Notes under the pieces: generated by a model | Database searches by the model: none | Seen by the model: the letters and a program-made list of their open reading frames with translations, nothing else | What the model was told of the DNA's origin: nothing | Position numbers and translations under genes: made by a program | Shown: positions 6,087-6,387 of the stretch, one piece after another | How positions within the stretch are numbered: the first letter of the stretch is position 1 | Layout of the letters: every line of letters starts with the position of its first letter | Source: Bradyrhizobium sp. | GTDB taxonomy: Bacteria > Pseudomonadota > Alphaproteobacteria > Rhizobiales > Xanthobacteraceae | NCBI GenBank assembly: GCA_013695565.1 | Contig: JACDAG010000142.1 | Span: forward strand, 1 to 6,387 | Direction of reading: 5' to 3' | DNA length: 6,387 bases

Positions 6087-6387
6087 ATGAAAGAACTCGT
6101 TGATATCGCCGAGAAGATCGCTGCCAGATTGATCGAGCGGAAACAGACCATTGCGATCGCGGAATCCTCCACCGGCGGACTGATCTCGGCAGCGCTGCTG
6201 TCGGTGCCCGGCGCATCCACCTATTTCCTCGGTGGCGGCGTGGTCTACACCCGCGACGCGCGGCGCATCCTGATGGACATTTCAGATGAATCGATGAAGG
6301 GCATTCGCTCGGCGTCCGAGCCCTACGCGCAACTATTGGCGAAACAGGTGCGAACGCGCTTCGCCACCGACTGGGGCCTGTCGAGAC
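6087..6387 (+). CDS. CinA C-terminal-domain (PncC-like) protein, 3' end outside window
   Basis: The first 100 residues of a stand-alone CinA C-terminal-domain protein. Members such as E. coli PncC deamidate nicotinamide mononucleotide in the pyridine nucleotide salvage cycle. Family signatures are IAIAESSTGGLISAALLSVPGAS (residues 22-44), with S27 aligning to the PncC nucleophile position in the ES-x-TGG motif, then YFLGGGVVYT (46-55) and SASEPYAQLLAKQ (75-87). The protein starts directly at this domain, so the CinA N-terminal molybdopterin-binding-like domain is absent. By eye alignment, the lysine of the conserved Y-x-N-E-A-K segment is R59 here (YTRDAR), so deamidase activity is uncertain. 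The ATG at 6087 follows the hydrolase stop by 6 bases. GGAG (6073-6076) lies inside the end of that gene, so the two are probably co-transcribed. The frame is open to the window end. Similar divergent CinA-like proteins seem common in rhizobia, from memory. Confidence 0.88.
   Translation, partial: MKELVDIAEKIAARLIERKQTIAIAESSTGGLISAALLSVPGASTYFLGGGVVYTRDARRILMDISDESMKGIRSASEPYAQLLAKQVRTRFATDWGLSR

Noticed and set aside
1..6387. Defence island, prophage, IS element, CRISPR or toxin-antitoxin system
   Set aside because: No transposase, integrase, direct-repeat array, nuclease or small coupled toxin/antitoxin pair is seen on either strand.

Overview
The window looks like chromosomal DNA from a GC-rich alphaproteobacterium, most likely Bradyrhizobium or a close relative. 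This is inferred from the GC-rich third codon positions, the HWE-type histidine kinase (a family typical of Rhizobiales and relatives), the tandem PilZ-type protein, and an intergenic palindrome of a kind I recall from rhizobial genomes. No database was consulted.

Layout. Bases 3-338 (+) are the 3' end of a PilZ-domain protein, a c-di-GMP receptor type. About 300 bp of non-coding DNA follows, then a small HU-like nucleoid protein (639-935, +). A hairpin at 999-1022 separates it from a convergent, apparently orphan, soluble PAS-HWE histidine kinase (1053-2144, -). Next is a three-gene minus-strand cassette, transcribed from about 4931 down to 2276: amidohydrolase-2 (3846-4931), a paralogous amidohydrolase-2 (2746-3849, ATGA overlap), and a small Rieske [2Fe-2S] protein (2276-2689). 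A palindromic repeat fills almost all of the gap before the Rieske gene. Divergently, across a 153-bp intergenic region, lies an exported metallo-beta-lactamase-fold hydrolase (5085-6080, +). A CinA C-terminal-domain protein follows 6 nt later and runs off the window (6087-end, +).

How the genes may work together. The two amidohydrolases are clear tandem paralogues with translational coupling, which suggests a two-subunit or two-step enzyme. With the Rieske ferredoxin-like protein they look like a small catabolic cassette, perhaps for an aromatic or carboxylated ring compound, but no substrate can be read from the sequence. The divergent hydrolase may share its control region. I see no phage, IS, CRISPR, toxin-antitoxin or defence system. 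The items most worth following up are the paired amidohydrolase-Rieske cassette, the long loop between the Rieske cluster motifs, the palindrome, and the Lys-to-Arg change in the CinA-like protein.
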